A stretch of 64,000 nucleotides of DNA from positions 496,001 to 560,000 of the forward strand of contig JAEPLN010000001.1 in NCBI GenBank assembly GCA_017644425.1, read 5' to 3'. Under the pieces are notes generated by a model. It was not told where the DNA came from. It made no database searches and was given only the letters and a program-made list of their open reading frames with translations. Of this stretch, positions 55,953 through 63,918 are shown piece after piece; the stretch's first letter is position 1; every line of letters starts with the position of its first letter. Origin of the DNA: Prochlorococcus marinus CUG1433. Lineage in GTDB: Bacteria > Cyanobacteriota > Cyanobacteriia > PCC-6307 > Cyanobiaceae. The position numbers and the translations under genes were made by a program.

Positions 55953-56867
55953 TTATAATGCACCATACAGTTTTCTAAGAAAAATTGCTATGCAAATAAA
56001 ACAAATCGATAATGTATTAACAATTACATTGAGGGATTTTGAAGGATAAAGAGTTCTAAATCTGTTGGTTTTTATAATAATTTTTTTCTTTGAGAGTAAT
56101 GATTCTGCTCCATGATCAATTCTCAGAAATATATTTTGAAATAACCTTTCCACTAAGATTAATAAAACATTAAAGGACTTCTTTAGTCCTAAATTTCGAA
56201 AATTTATTGATCTAACTGACACTGATTTGATGATATTCTGAAGTTCTTCCTGCACTAGAGGAATAAAACGTAATGCAATTAATAACTGAAAAAGCCACTT
56301 GCTAGTTGGCAATCCAATCTTTCTTAATGGATACATAAACCAACTTAATCCCCATACAATGTCTTCCTGCAATGTGGTTAAAAGCATCAAATTCACACTA
56401 TGAATAACAGTAAATATCAAAGTGGAGGTTTTTATTCCTAGTTCAAAGGCTTTTCTTGATAAGTTGTAAGGACCAACATTAATAAACCAGATCTTCTGCG
56501 AAGGAATTTGCAAAATATTCCATTCTTTTTGGCTTTCCAGTACTACTTCCAACTCATTGGGATTTCTTAAATAGCCATCAAGAGATTGAATATCAGACGA
56601 GGCAAGTATTGATATGCATCCAATTAATAGTGACAAACATGAGAGATAAAATAATGATCGCCACCATACTCTAGATGGCAATAAACTTAGAAAAGTAATT
56701 AATAGTAAAAAACTAACTAAACTCAATCTCCATATTGGACCTGCCCAAATTGGAGTGATTAAAAATATCATTACCATAATTATTTTTAATCTACTATCTA
56801 TAATTCGTAGCCAACTTCTATTACCATGAACGTATTGACCAACAGAAAATTTGGTTAGCAAATTCAT
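55953..56867 (-). CDS. energy-coupling factor transporter T component (EcfT/CbiQ-like)
   Basis: Membrane T-component of an ECF vitamin/metal importer, 304 residues, about five spans. SWLRIIDSRLKIIMVMIFL at the N terminus and the coupling-helix region RKIGLPTSKWLFQLLIALRF IPLV and later SVRSINFRNLGLKKS are EcfT-like. No S component or ATPases adjacent, but cobI lies four genes upstream. Overlaps der by 1 nt (TAATG). Confidence 0.8.
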   Translation of the reverse strand: MNLLTKFSVGQYVHGNRSWLRIIDSRLKIIMVMIFLITPIWAGPIWRLSLVSFLLLITFLSLLPSRVWWRSLFYLSCLSLLIGCISILASSDIQSLDGYLRNPNELEVVLESQKEWNILQIPSQKIWFINVGPYNLSRKAFELGIKTSTLIFTVIHSVNLMLLTTLQEDIVWGLSWFMYPLRKIGLPTSKWLFQLLIALRFIPLVQEELQNIIKSVSVRSINFRNLGLKKSFNVLLILVERLFQNIFLRIDHGAESLLSKKKIIIKTNRFRTLYPSKSLNVIVNTLSICFICIAIFLRKLYGAL

Positions 56868-58240
56868 TAATCTTTTTGAATTAACTCGATATTTTCTTTT
56901 TCGACTTCTTTATTTAAAGCTCTTTGCTGCTTCCCTCTCCAAAGTAAAATGAGGGGTGTGCCTTCAAAGCCTAAATTTACTCTAATTTGTTTTTCAATAT
57001 ATCTCCTATAAGTTATTCCGAATAATTTAGGGTCATTCACAAAAAGAGTAAAAGTGGGAGGTTTGTTCTTTACTTGAGTACCGTAATAAAGCCTACCTTG
57101 CTTGCCGCTCCTCTTCGTTGGAGGACTTTTCCAACTTATTGATTCTTTAAGTACTTCATTAACTACAGAAGTTGTAACTCTTCTTCTGTGTTGATTTACA
57201 GCGTTAAGAGCATGCTCAAAAATATTATCAACCCTTTGACCAGTTAGGGCAGATATAAAAATCATTTTTGACCAGTGTAAAAAATAAAGTTTAGATCTAA
57301 GTTCTTTTTCTACTTGATAAATTGTTGAACTATTTTTTTCTACAAGATCCCATTTATTAACAACAATAATACAAGCTCTGCCTTGTTCCTCTATTCGCCC
57401 AGCAAGCTTCTGGTCTTGATCAGTCACTCCGTCAACCGCATCTATAACTAAAACACAAACATCACTTCTATCTATAGATTTAAAAGCCCTATTAATACCA
57501 AAGAATTCAGTGCCATATTTAACATTTTTTTTTCTTCTAATCCCTGCAGTATCAATAATTTTCCAGTGATTATCACCTTTTTTAATAAGCGTATCTATTG
57601 AATCAGTTGTCGTACCACTAATATCACTAACTATTGCTCTCTTTTCTCCACAGATTGAATTTAACAAACTAGATTTACCAACATTAGGCCTACCAATAAT
57701 TGACATCATTATCTTTTCTTCATCATCCTGGATATTATTTTCAGGAAGTTCGCCAATAACGAGATCTAAAAGATCTCCAGTACCTGATCCATGAATAGCC
57801 GAAACAGGATTAGGTTCGCCCAATCCTAATTTCCAGAACTCTGAAGCTAAGGATATTCCAAGAGTAGTCGATTCGCATTTATTAACAGCAACAATTGTTT
57901 TACAACTTGAGTTTCTTAACCATTTTGCTATTGATAAATCACCATCAGTAACACCCTGGTTACCATCTACCACCAGTAACGCAAGTGAAGCCTCTTCTAA
58001 AGCCAAGAAAACTTGCGTCCTTATCTCTGGGAGAAATTCACTATCATCATCAAAAACTAAACCTCCAGTATCAACTATTTGAAATTCCTTACCTCCCCAT
58101 GAAGCATTTTGATAAGTTCTATCTCTAGTAACACCAGGCTTATCAAATACTATTGCATCATTACTTTGACAAAGACGATTAACTAAGGTGGATTTCCCAA
58201 CGTTCGGTCTTCCGATAATTGCTATTGTTGGAAGAATCAA
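56867..58240 (-). CDS. der: ribosome-associated GTPase Der (EngA)
   Basis: Tandem-GTPase 50S assembly factor of 457 residues. First domain [19 protein letters not shown] and VDTGGLVF; second [20 protein letters not shown] and [14 protein letters not shown]; then the KH-like C-terminal domain with [20 protein letters not shown]. All G-motifs are intact. Confidence 0.96.
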   Translation of the reverse strand: MILPTIAIIGRPNVGKSTLVNRLCQSNDAIVFDKPGVTRDRTYQNASWGGKEFQIVDTGGLVFDDDSEFLPEIRTQVFLALEEASLALLVVDGNQGVTDGDLSIAKWLRNSSCKTIVAVNKCESTTLGISLASEFWKLGLGEPNPVSAIHGSGTGDLLDLVIGELPENNIQDDEEKIMMSIIGRPNVGKSSLLNSICGEKRAIVSDISGTTTDSIDTLIKKGDNHWKIIDTAGIRRKKNVKYGTEFFGINRAFKSIDRSDVCVLVIDAVDGVTDQDQKLAGRIEEQGRACIIVVNKWDLVEKNSSTIYQVEKELRSKLYFLHWSKMIFISALTGQRVDNIFEHALNAVNQHRRRVTTSVVNEVLKESISWKSPPTKRSGKQGRLYYGTQVKNKPPTFTLFVNDPKLFGITYRRYIEKQIRVNLGFEGTPLILLWRGKQQRALNKEVEKENIELIQKD

Positions 58241-58314
58241 TTCTTCTCTCCAAAGAAAGTAGTATCCATTACAACTATACCTTTAATAGAATCATTTACC
58301 TCATTCAAAAAAAC

Positions 58315-58800
58315 TTATTTAATTTCTGGATCGCCAAAATGTCCTTTAACTGGATTAACGGGTTGTGAAATAGGACTTGGCATTAATCCATTATCTTTTG
58401 AAAAACAATCATTTTCAATCGCCCAATAAATCAACCAATTTACTGCCGTCGCTCTTCTAGTTCTTCTTGGATAGAGTTCATTAATCTTATAACCTTTAAA
58501 ATTAAGAAAATTTTTCAATCCCTGTTTATAGTCTTTGGGAATTGATCGAGTTAAATGTACTGAGGCTTGTCGCTCTGAAATGATTTGAGGAGCTTTTTCA
58601 AATTTTTCTGACCAATAAGAAGGAGTTAATGCGCTAGAAACCCAATTATTTAAAGTTGTTTTTCTAGTATAAAAAAGTCTTTCCCAAACCAATTCACAAA
58701 CAAAAACATCACTAACCCTATCCTCTAGAACAAGAAATAATAGATCCTTACATATTGGCCATGTAAATTGATTTTCAACTAATTTTTCTTTTTTATACAT
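58315..58800 (-). CDS. DUF1823 family protein
   Basis: A 161-residue cyanobacteria/plastid-type protein. Segments VENQFTWPICKDLLFLVLED, VCELVWERLF, and YPRRTRRATAVNWLIYWAIE match DUF1823. No membrane span or catalytic motif. Its ATG shares one base with the cobI stop (TAATG). Function unknown to me. Confidence 0.75.
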   Translation of the reverse strand: MYKKEKLVENQFTWPICKDLLFLVLEDRVSDVFVCELVWERLFYTRKTTLNNWVSSALTPSYWSEKFEKAPQIISERQASVHLTRSIPKDYKQGLKNFLNFKGYKINELYPRRTRRATAVNWLIYWAIENDCFSKDNGLMPSPISQPVNPVKGHFGDPEIK

Positions 58801-59555
58801 TAATCGAACCTTATTAACATTAAAGAAAAATAAGGCATAAATTCTTTTTTATATTCTGATGCATATTGAATAATTTGATCAGGCATCCCAACACTTAAAG
58901 CTATTAATGTTGTATTGATGATATCCTCTTTTTTTAAAATTTCCCTGACTAAATTCCATCTTTTGCCAACTTTCATAATAGCCAATACCGATTTATTAGC
59001 CTTACTTTCCCTAATGAGACTTGTTAATTCAGATTCTGAAGAAGGACATTCTTTGATAATCAATGTCTCGCCTTTTTTTACCAAATCAAAATCATTCAAA
59101 GCTGCTGTTGCGGAAATAGAGGAAATCCCAGGTATGGTTTTGGTAATAATTTCAGCATGATTATTTTTTATTAACCTCAGAATATTAGAAGAACTTGCAA
59201 ATAGTGAAGTATCTCCAAGACAAAGTAAAACAACTGATTCGCCATTTTGTATAAATTTCACAATTTTTTCTACAGCATTAGACCATATTTCATCTGGATC
59301 AATATCCTTCCTTGCCATTGGAAAGATAATAGGGATATTTTTTTTAAATTTGGTGTATTTCTTGACTATTTCCGCAGCAAAACTCTTTTTATTATCATCT
59401 GATATTGGGAAAACTATAACTTTCGCGTTTTTTATTGCATCCACAGCAGCAATTGTTATAAGCGATGGATCTCCAGGACCTACACCAACTATGGTGAATG
59501 TTGGCAAATCAGTTTTATTTCGATTAAGTAAATTTAAGAACTTATTTATTATCAT
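58800..59555 (-). CDS. cobI: precorrin-2 C20-methyltransferase
   Basis: SAM-dependent methylase of corrin ring synthesis, 251 residues. The TP-methylase loops FTIVGVGPGDPSLITIAAVD and VVLLCLGDTSLFASSSNILR, and TKTIPGISSISATAALNDF are typical; CbiL/CobI is favoured by the length and the MKVGKRWNLVREILK segment. Supports a functional cobamide pathway together with the CobT-like protein. Confidence 0.85.
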   Translation of the reverse strand: MIINKFLNLLNRNKTDLPTFTIVGVGPGDPSLITIAAVDAIKNAKVIVFPISDDNKKSFAAEIVKKYTKFKKNIPIIFPMARKDIDPDEIWSNAVEKIVKFIQNGESVVLLCLGDTSLFASSSNILRLIKNNHAEIITKTIPGISSISATAALNDFDLVKKGETLIIKECPSSESELTSLIRESKANKSVLAIMKVGKRWNLVREILKKEDIINTTLIALSVGMPDQIIQYASEYKKEFMPYFSLMLIRFD

Positions 59556-59570
59556 TTTATTTTATTAACT

Positions 59571-60179
59571 TTAGCTATGTACCCTTGGTAATATAAAAGT
59601 CTCAGCTAATATTGCCGACTCAATTTCAGACAATTTCTCTAACCTTTTGAAAGTTTGATTTTTAGAGAATTTAGTTTGCGCTAGTTTCCAGTAAACTCCA
59701 AAATGTCTTGCCTCACTCTCTAGCAGAGACTCATAAAGGCATTGAAACGATTTATCTTTAGAATTCAACGCAAGCAAGGCTAATCTTTCATGACTTCTTG
59801 CTTCAATTAATCCTGCTATTAAGAAACTATCTAGCATCCTTAAAGGTTCTTCCTTTCTAATGTTCTTAGCTAACTCAGCACCATATGGAGGGGGCTTTAA
59901 AGCTTTGAGAGAATGTCCAAGATTCTTTAAAAAATGAAGTATTTTTTCAAAATGTTCTAATTCCTCTCTTGCAATTGGGCTTAAAACTTCAGCTAAATTT
60001 GGTTCAGATGGATACCTAAACATTAATTGAATAGCAACGCCTGCAGCTTTTCGCTCACAGTGAGCATGATCAATCAAAATATCTATTGGATTTGATAATG
60101 CTAAATCAATCCACTTATCGGATGTTAACGATGATAAATACTTTATATGAGAAGTAGGTCTTTTAAAATCAACTAGCAT
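59571..60179 (-). CDS. miaE: tRNA-(ms2io6A)-hydroxylase-like di-iron protein
   Basis: A four-helix ferritin-like protein of 202 residues. The metal-binding residues appear as [36 protein letters not shown] (ExxH), [11 protein letters not shown] and [14 protein letters not shown] (ExxH). MiaE hydroxylates the ms2i6A37 of certain tRNAs. Overlaps aroQ by 7 nt. Confidence 0.85.
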   Translation of the reverse strand: MLVDFKRPTSHIKYLSSLTSDKWIDLALSNPIDILIDHAHCERKAAGVAIQLMFRYPSEPNLAEVLSPIAREELEHFEKILHFLKNLGHSLKALKPPPYGAELAKNIRKEEPLRMLDSFLIAGLIEARSHERLALLALNSKDKSFQCLYESLLESEARHFGVYWKLAQTKFSKNQTFKRLEKLSEIESAILAETFILPRVHS

Positions 60180-60625
60180 TTATTTTTACTATTTAAGTAT
60201 TCAATTATTCCCTCCAAAGCAAGAGAATAACTTGATATGCCAAAGCCACTAATTATTCCTATTGCCTTATCTGTAAGAAAAGATTCTTTACGAAAATCTT
60301 CTCTACTGAAAATATTTGAAATATGTAATTCTACAAATGGAATTTTTGACCCGATTAAAGCATCTCGAATAGAAATTGAGGTATGAGTAAAAGCGCCTGC
60401 ATTTATAAGAATGCCTTGGATCTTATTAACAGAATCATGAATTTTATCAACAATTTCACCCTCATGATTACTTTGAAAACACGTGAGGAATATTCTTTTA
60501 CTTTCTGCAGACTTCGTTAATTCCTGTTCGATATCACTTAATGTTTTTTTACCATATATTTCAGGCTCTCTAGTACCCAGAAGATTTAGATTTGGTCCAT
60601 TTATCAATAAGATATTCATCATCAA
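60173..60625 (-). CDS. aroQ: type II 3-dehydroquinate dehydratase
   Basis: Shikimate pathway dehydratase, 150 residues. [22 protein letters not shown] with catalytic Tyr/Arg loop, [32 protein letters not shown] and [15 protein letters not shown] are all present. First gene of the long minus-strand run ending in proC; start probably the second Met (MMNILL). Confidence 0.94.
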   Translation of the reverse strand: MMMNILLINGPNLNLLGTREPEIYGKKTLSDIEQELTKSAESKRIFLTCFQSNHEGEIVDKIHDSVNKIQGILINAGAFTHTSISIRDALIGSKIPFVELHISNIFSREDFRKESFLTDKAIGIISGFGISSYSLALEGIIEYLNSKNKC

Positions 60626-60721
60626 AAAAGTCTCTTTTAATAAAATGCTATCTAGATTGAAACAAAAAAACCAAAATATTTTTACACAAAGTGTCCATTA
60701 ACTGATAAGTTCAAATAGTGG

Positions 60722-60803
60722 GGGTCGGTGCCCGAGTGGTTAAAGGGGGCGGACTGTAAATCCGCTGGCTCTGCCTACGTTGGTTCAAATCCAACCCGGC
60801 CCA
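60722..60803 (+). tRNA. tRNA-Tyr (anticodon GTA)
   Basis: An 82-nt class II tRNA. Acceptor GGGTCGG pairs with CCGGCCC (one U-G pair), anticodon loop CTGTAAA with GTA, a long variable arm, T-arm GTTGG-TTCAAAT-CCAAC and discriminator A803. CCA is not encoded. Confidence 0.95.
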
Positions 60804-60812
60804 CTTTAAATT

Positions 60813-60884
<72 letters not shown>

Positions 60885-60942
60885 TGGCCGAGATAAATTG
60901 ATAACAATTTGCTTATCGCTATCGCACAAAGAAATTATTCAG

Positions 60943-60976
60943 AAGTGGAAGTCCTTTTTCGGGTCCACTTTTCTGT
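60943..60976 (+). terminator. terminator-like hairpin after the tRNA pair
   Basis: AAGTGGA (60943-60949) pairs with TCCACTT (60964-60970), followed by TTCTGTTTT. The loop contains GTCCTTTTTCGGG, with a possible inner GTCC/GGG(T) pairing. Suits termination of the tRNA transcript. Confidence 0.6.
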
Positions 60977-61093
60977 TTTAAAGGCAGATATCTTGAGGTA
61001 CATCACACTATAGGAACTTAAATAAAGTAGGCGAATTATATGTTTACACACATACCCACGTACCTTTTATTTTTATTTTAGTTGTGATTGATT

Positions 61094-61210
61094 ATGCTTT
61101 TTGAACCTAATTACAATGATGATGTATACACATCAAGTAAGAAAGTACCGGGCCAATTTATTATCTTTTTTACAACATTCCCGCTGTATTATAGTGGGTT
61201 TCACAATTAA
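61094..61210 (+). CDS. possible small protein, 38 residues
   Basis: Read by hand: ATG 61094-61096, stop TAA 61208-61210. The N-terminal 20 residues are MLFEPNYNDDVYTSSKKVPG and the rest (FIIFFTTFPLYYSGF) is hydrophobic and may be a membrane span. It lies in the tRNA-linked accessory stretch, where neighbours are also tiny genes. There is no clear ribosome binding site. Existence is uncertain. Confidence 0.35.
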   Translation: MLFEPNYNDDVYTSSKKVPGQFIIFFTTFPLYYSGFHN

Positions 61211-61219
61211 CCTGTATGA

Positions 61220-61231
61220 CTGAGATCTCAG
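61220..61231. repeat. 12-bp perfect palindrome
   Basis: CTGAGATCTCAG reads the same on both strands. It lies in the gap between two tiny genes, about 55 bp before the 61286 start. It could be an operator for a dimeric regulator; nothing else supports this. Confidence 0.4.
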
Positions 61232-61285
61232 AGGTCGGCATTTTGTCTTAAATTCACATATATTTAACAGAGATTGTCTTCAGTA

Positions 61286-61477
61286 ATGCCATTATCGTCA
61301 TACAGGATGCACAGAATTTATCTTGCAGCGACCATGAATTATGGTCTAGGTTCTGATGACCCAGAAGAGTTGGCCTACTACTACAAAATCAAAAAAGAGA
61401 TGGATGATATGAAAAAAGAACCAGTTAAAAAAGGGATACCCCTTAATTGGGATACCCCTGCAGGAATGGATAAATGA
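61286..61477 (+). CDS. hypothetical protein, 63 residues, accessory region
   Basis: ATG 61286 is preferred; an in-frame TTG at 61274 would add four residues. The protein starts MPLSSYRMHRIYLAATMNYG, contains DDPEELAYYYKIKKEMDDMK and ends GIPLNWDTPAGMDK. The G+C is visibly higher than in core genes. The style recalls short proteins of T4-like cyanophages, but I cannot name a match. Its TGA overlaps the next start (ATGA). Confidence 0.6.
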   Translation: MPLSSYRMHRIYLAATMNYGLGSDDPEELAYYYKIKKEMDDMKKEPVKKGIPLNWDTPAGMDK

Positions 61478-61569
61478 ATCTGAATACTTTTTTATTAATT
61501 GATGGAAGTCTGATGCTTATTGGTCTGCCTTTACTTATGATTTTTAAAGGCAAAGAGAAGACCTCTTAA
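61474..61569 (+). CDS. possible single-span membrane peptide, 31 residues
   Basis: Read by hand: ATG 61474-61476, stop TAA 61567-61569. The residues FLLIDGSLMLIGLPLLMIF form one hydrophobic span, followed by a charged tail KGKEKTS. The 4-nt overlap with the previous gene supports translational coupling. Convergent with the SIMPL gene at 4 bp. Confidence 0.45.
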   Translation: MNLNTFLLIDGSLMLIGLPLLMIFKGKEKTS

Positions 61570-61573
61570 GTCA

Positions 61574-62356
61574 TCACTTAACCGCAAAAGTTACTCCCAT
61601 AACCGCAGTGATGTCTTTCTTGATAGTTGAAGTGTCATAAGAACCCCAACTACTTACCTTCGTGGAATTAGGAACTGTGATCTGGAAAACACCAGTATTG
61701 ACTTTTTTAAGACCACCCACTTCAGATCCAGCCTGAAGGGCGATAGCCTCAGCTCTGGTTCGTGCATCCTTCGCTGCCTTTGCGAGCATATCAACTCTTT
61801 TATCAGCAAGCTTTGAATATGTGTATTCCGGAGAGCTGGGTCTTACTAAAACACCATCACCAAGAAGTTCAGTTATCTTGCTATGGGTCTTTTGAATTCG
61901 ATAAACATCAAAACTATGGATTCCAATACTCTGATAAGTGATCCATTCTGTTCTTATGATTTCATTTGTCTTGGGATGCTTGGTTTCATATTCTTTGATG
62001 CTGGCAGGTCCAAGATAAACTGCCTGTTTGATACCATCTTCAATTCCATTTGCTTTAAGAAAATTCATAGTCTTTTTCATTGACTCCTTATGCTTGTTGA
62101 ATGAGTCAATCTGAGTTTGCCCCGTAGCCCTTACCTGAACGGACCATTTGGCAATATCACTCTCAAAACTTTCAGTACTTGCACCTGTAACAGTGATAGA
62201 ATTTTCAACCATCCTGAACCCTCTTACGAGGACCGTAGAGGCGCCTATAAATCCTCCGACAGACAAGACAGCCATTGCGAAAACAAGTGGTGGGGTGCGG
62301 CGTATAACATTCAGAGAATCGCCTGGCAACGACCTGAGCCTCTTAATAATTTTCAT
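61574..62356 (-). CDS. SIMPL domain (DUF541) protein
   Basis: A 260-residue exported or membrane-anchored protein. A hydrophobic segment at about residues 24-46 (PPLVFAMAVLSVGGFIGAST) is followed by the DUF541 core: ITVTGASTESFESDIAKWSV, SIGIHSFDVYRIQKTHSKIT, and DMLAKAAKDARTRAEAIALQ AGSEVGGLKKV. DUF541 proteins form oligomeric shells or have periplasmic roles in other bacteria; function here unknown. Base composition is much more GC-rich than most of the window (82 G+C of 180 in lines 61681, 61741 and 61981), suggesting acquisition. Confidence 0.85.
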   Translation of the reverse strand: MKIIKRLRSLPGDSLNVIRRTPPLVFAMAVLSVGGFIGASTVLVRGFRMVENSITVTGASTESFESDIAKWSVQVRATGQTQIDSFNKHKESMKKTMNFLKANGIEDGIKQAVYLGPASIKEYETKHPKTNEIIRTEWITYQSIGIHSFDVYRIQKTHSKITELLGDGVLVRPSSPEYTYSKLADKRVDMLAKAAKDARTRAEAIALQAGSEVGGLKKVNTGVFQITVPNSTKVSSWGSYDTSTIKKDITAVMGVTFAVK

Positions 62357-62554
62357 TGTCTATAAGTATGTGTGTAAGAACTTTTTAACAGCTGAACCGA
62401 AAGAAAAATATTAGAAAATCCCTGACTTTTATTCCTTCAGTTCTATCTGGCCATTAATGGGAACATCTTATATTGATGTGCCAATTTTGGAGTCGGTTAC
62501 TTATTTTGCCAAATGAAATTACGATCCGCAAGAAGTATTTTTGTATTATTAAAA

Positions 62555-62704
62555 CTATCTTCCTGCCTTTGTATATTCGAGATTAAATAAATACTTTTCA
62601 CCATCATCATCACTGTCATCGTCATCATCATTGAAAGAGGCAATTAAGACATAAACGCCTCCCAGCCCAAGGATCATTGATAAGTAGAAAATAGGATCTG
62701 TCAT
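62555..62704 (-). CDS. Asp-rich single-span microprotein, 49 residues
   Basis: Read by hand: ATG 62704-62702, stop TAG 62557-62555. A hydrophobic first part (MTDPIFYLSMILGLGGVYVL) is followed by FNDDDDDSDDDGE and a short tail YTKAGR. The acidic run is coded by GAT/GAC repeats. From memory, T4-like cyanophages encode short proteins with a hydrophobic start and an Asp-rich stretch; no named family. No strong ribosome binding site. Confidence 0.5.
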   Translation of the reverse strand: MTDPIFYLSMILGLGGVYVLIASFNDDDDDSDDDGEKYLFNLEYTKAGR

Positions 62705-62921
62705 TCTTTAATTTTGATCAATCAAAAACAAATCCGAGGAAGCTTTTTCATATCTCCATGATCTTTTAATTATTAGCTTCAACTTTAAAGATAAATTAAT
62801 TTTTGTTACGGTTCTGTATCAGAAATGCCTTAAAAGTACCGAATTACACATATTTTTAACCTTTTTCTTTACATTAATTAATAAAAATGTTATGTTTGTT
62901 AACAATTAAATTATTTAACTA
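62705..62921. other. 217-bp intergenic region upstream of the hli operon
   Basis: No gene is seen. It must hold the promoter for the hli operon. A 10-bp palindrome TTGTTAACAA (62896-62905) lies 16 bp before the hli ATG. No terminator with a T-run is evident. Confidence 0.4.
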
Positions 62922-63131
62922 ATGACTAATTCTTCATACATAACTACAGAATCAGGCGGAAGGCAAAATATTTTCCCAACTGAGCCTCGTCCTTATGTTG
63001 ATCAATCTGTTTCTTATGATGGATATCCTCAAAACGCAGAAAAAGTTAATGGTCGCTGGGCAATGATCGGTTTAGTCGCACTTTTGGGAGCTTATGTAAC
63101 TACAGGTCAAATAATTCCAGGTATTTTTTAA
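62922..63131 (+). CDS. hli: high-light-inducible protein (Hli/Scp)
   Basis: A one-helix chlorophyll-binding stress protein, 69 residues. The N-terminal 38 residues are variable; the core EKVNGRWAMIGLVALLGAYV carries the ExxNGRxAMxG motif. The end TTGQIIPGIF belongs to the type of Hli that is multicopy in Prochlorococcus and shared with cyanophages. Its TAA stop shares an A with the next ATG, so translation is coupled. Confidence 0.93.
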   Translation: MTNSSYITTESGGRQNIFPTEPRPYVDQSVSYDGYPQNAEKVNGRWAMIGLVALLGAYVTTGQIIPGIF

Positions 63132-63391
63132 TGTCTTCTCTTTCAGGCTTTTTAGCTGTAATCGTATCCTTAACAGCTATCCTCGTTGCTTATCTAACCA
63201 AGCAATTTCAAAACGAAAATTTAAACTATCTAACTTCAAATCCAATGACAAATTCAACCCCTAAAGTAAAAACAATCGAAAAAGAAAAAGTTGTTGCAGA
63301 AACTCTTAATGGAAGATTTGCAATGCTTGGATTAATTGCTGCTATTGGAGCTTACTTAACAACAGGTCAAATAATTCCAGGTTTCGTTTAA
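63131..63391 (+). CDS. hli: high-light-inducible protein with extra N-terminal span
   Basis: 86 residues. An N-terminal hydrophobic segment (FLAVIVSLTAILVAYLTKQF) precedes the Hli helix with ETLNGRFAMLGLIAAIGAYL, ending TTGQIIPGFV. It therefore has two predicted spans, whereas most Hli have one. The final coding bases (acaggtcaaataattccagg) are identical to those of the preceding hli, which points to duplication or gene conversion. The next gene begins right at the stop. Confidence 0.9.
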   Translation: MSSLSGFLAVIVSLTAILVAYLTKQFQNENLNYLTSNPMTNSTPKVKTIEKEKVVAETLNGRFAMLGLIAAIGAYLTTGQIIPGFV

Positions 63392-63625
63392 ATGCTTTTA
63401 CTATCTATACCATTTTACGATTTTCCATCTTCGCCCATACTAATAATTGGCGCAATGGGGATTTTTGTAGCACTGGCTGTATTTTTCCTCTCTTACAAAA
63501 AGTACTTTAATTCTCCATTTAACAAAGAACTTCAATTAAAGAAAAAAGCTCTATTAAAGGAGAAAACAGAACTTAACAAAAAACTTGAGAAAATAGAGCA
63601 GGATTTAAAAAATTTATTAAATTGA
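63392..63625 (+). CDS. membrane-anchored coiled-coil protein, hli operon
   Basis: 77 residues. A hydrophobic N-terminal span (about 15-36, SPILIIGAMGIFVALAVFFL) followed by a Lys/Glu-rich helix (LQLKKKALLKEKTELNKKLE) with heptad character. The start directly abuts the hli stop (0 bp), so it is the third gene of a coupled operon. Function not known. Confidence 0.7.
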   Translation: MLLLSIPFYDFPSSPILIIGAMGIFVALAVFFLSYKKYFNSPFNKELQLKKKALLKEKTELNKKLEKIEQDLKNLLN

Positions 63626-63699
63626 TCTTTCACTTTAGTATTTTTTCTTTTTGTAGCAATTGTACAGTTTGGTTATTTTTTTTTAGATACTACTAGAGT

Positions 63700-63882
63700 A
63701 TGAGTTATTTTGCTGAAGCTAATCATATTGAATATGATGCATGGTTCGATGAAAATATCGACCCTCTAGACCTTGTAAATTATTCAGATGAAAAGGAGTT
63801 CAGTGATTCGGTACACTTTAAGTTCCATAAGATGTCCACTAAGAATTTAACGATTGGTTCTTCTGATAATTTTCACTGGTAA
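63700..63882 (+). CDS. hypothetical acidic protein, 60 residues
   Basis: ATG 63700 and stop 63882. Rich in Asp, Glu, Ser, His and aromatic residues (MSYFAEANHIEYDAWFDENI, then LVNYSDEKEFSDS). No membrane span. 74 bp after the hli operon, so it may have its own promoter. No family recognised. Confidence 0.55.
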   Translation: MSYFAEANHIEYDAWFDENIDPLDLVNYSDEKEFSDSVHFKFHKMSTKNLTIGSSDNFHW

Positions 63883-63918
63883 GTAAAAGATTTCTCACTA
63901 CATAAATATTTATGAATC

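Noticed and set aside
60999-61014. TACATCACACTATAGG, 13 of 16 bases like the T7 phage promoter core
   Set aside because: The nine-base core CACTATAGG is expected about once in this much sequence by chance and no phage RNA polymerase gene is visible.
62117-62414. two frames (82 and 88 residues) antisense to the SIMPL gene
   Set aside because: The SIMPL protein is complete with a signal anchor; these are complementary-frame shadows.
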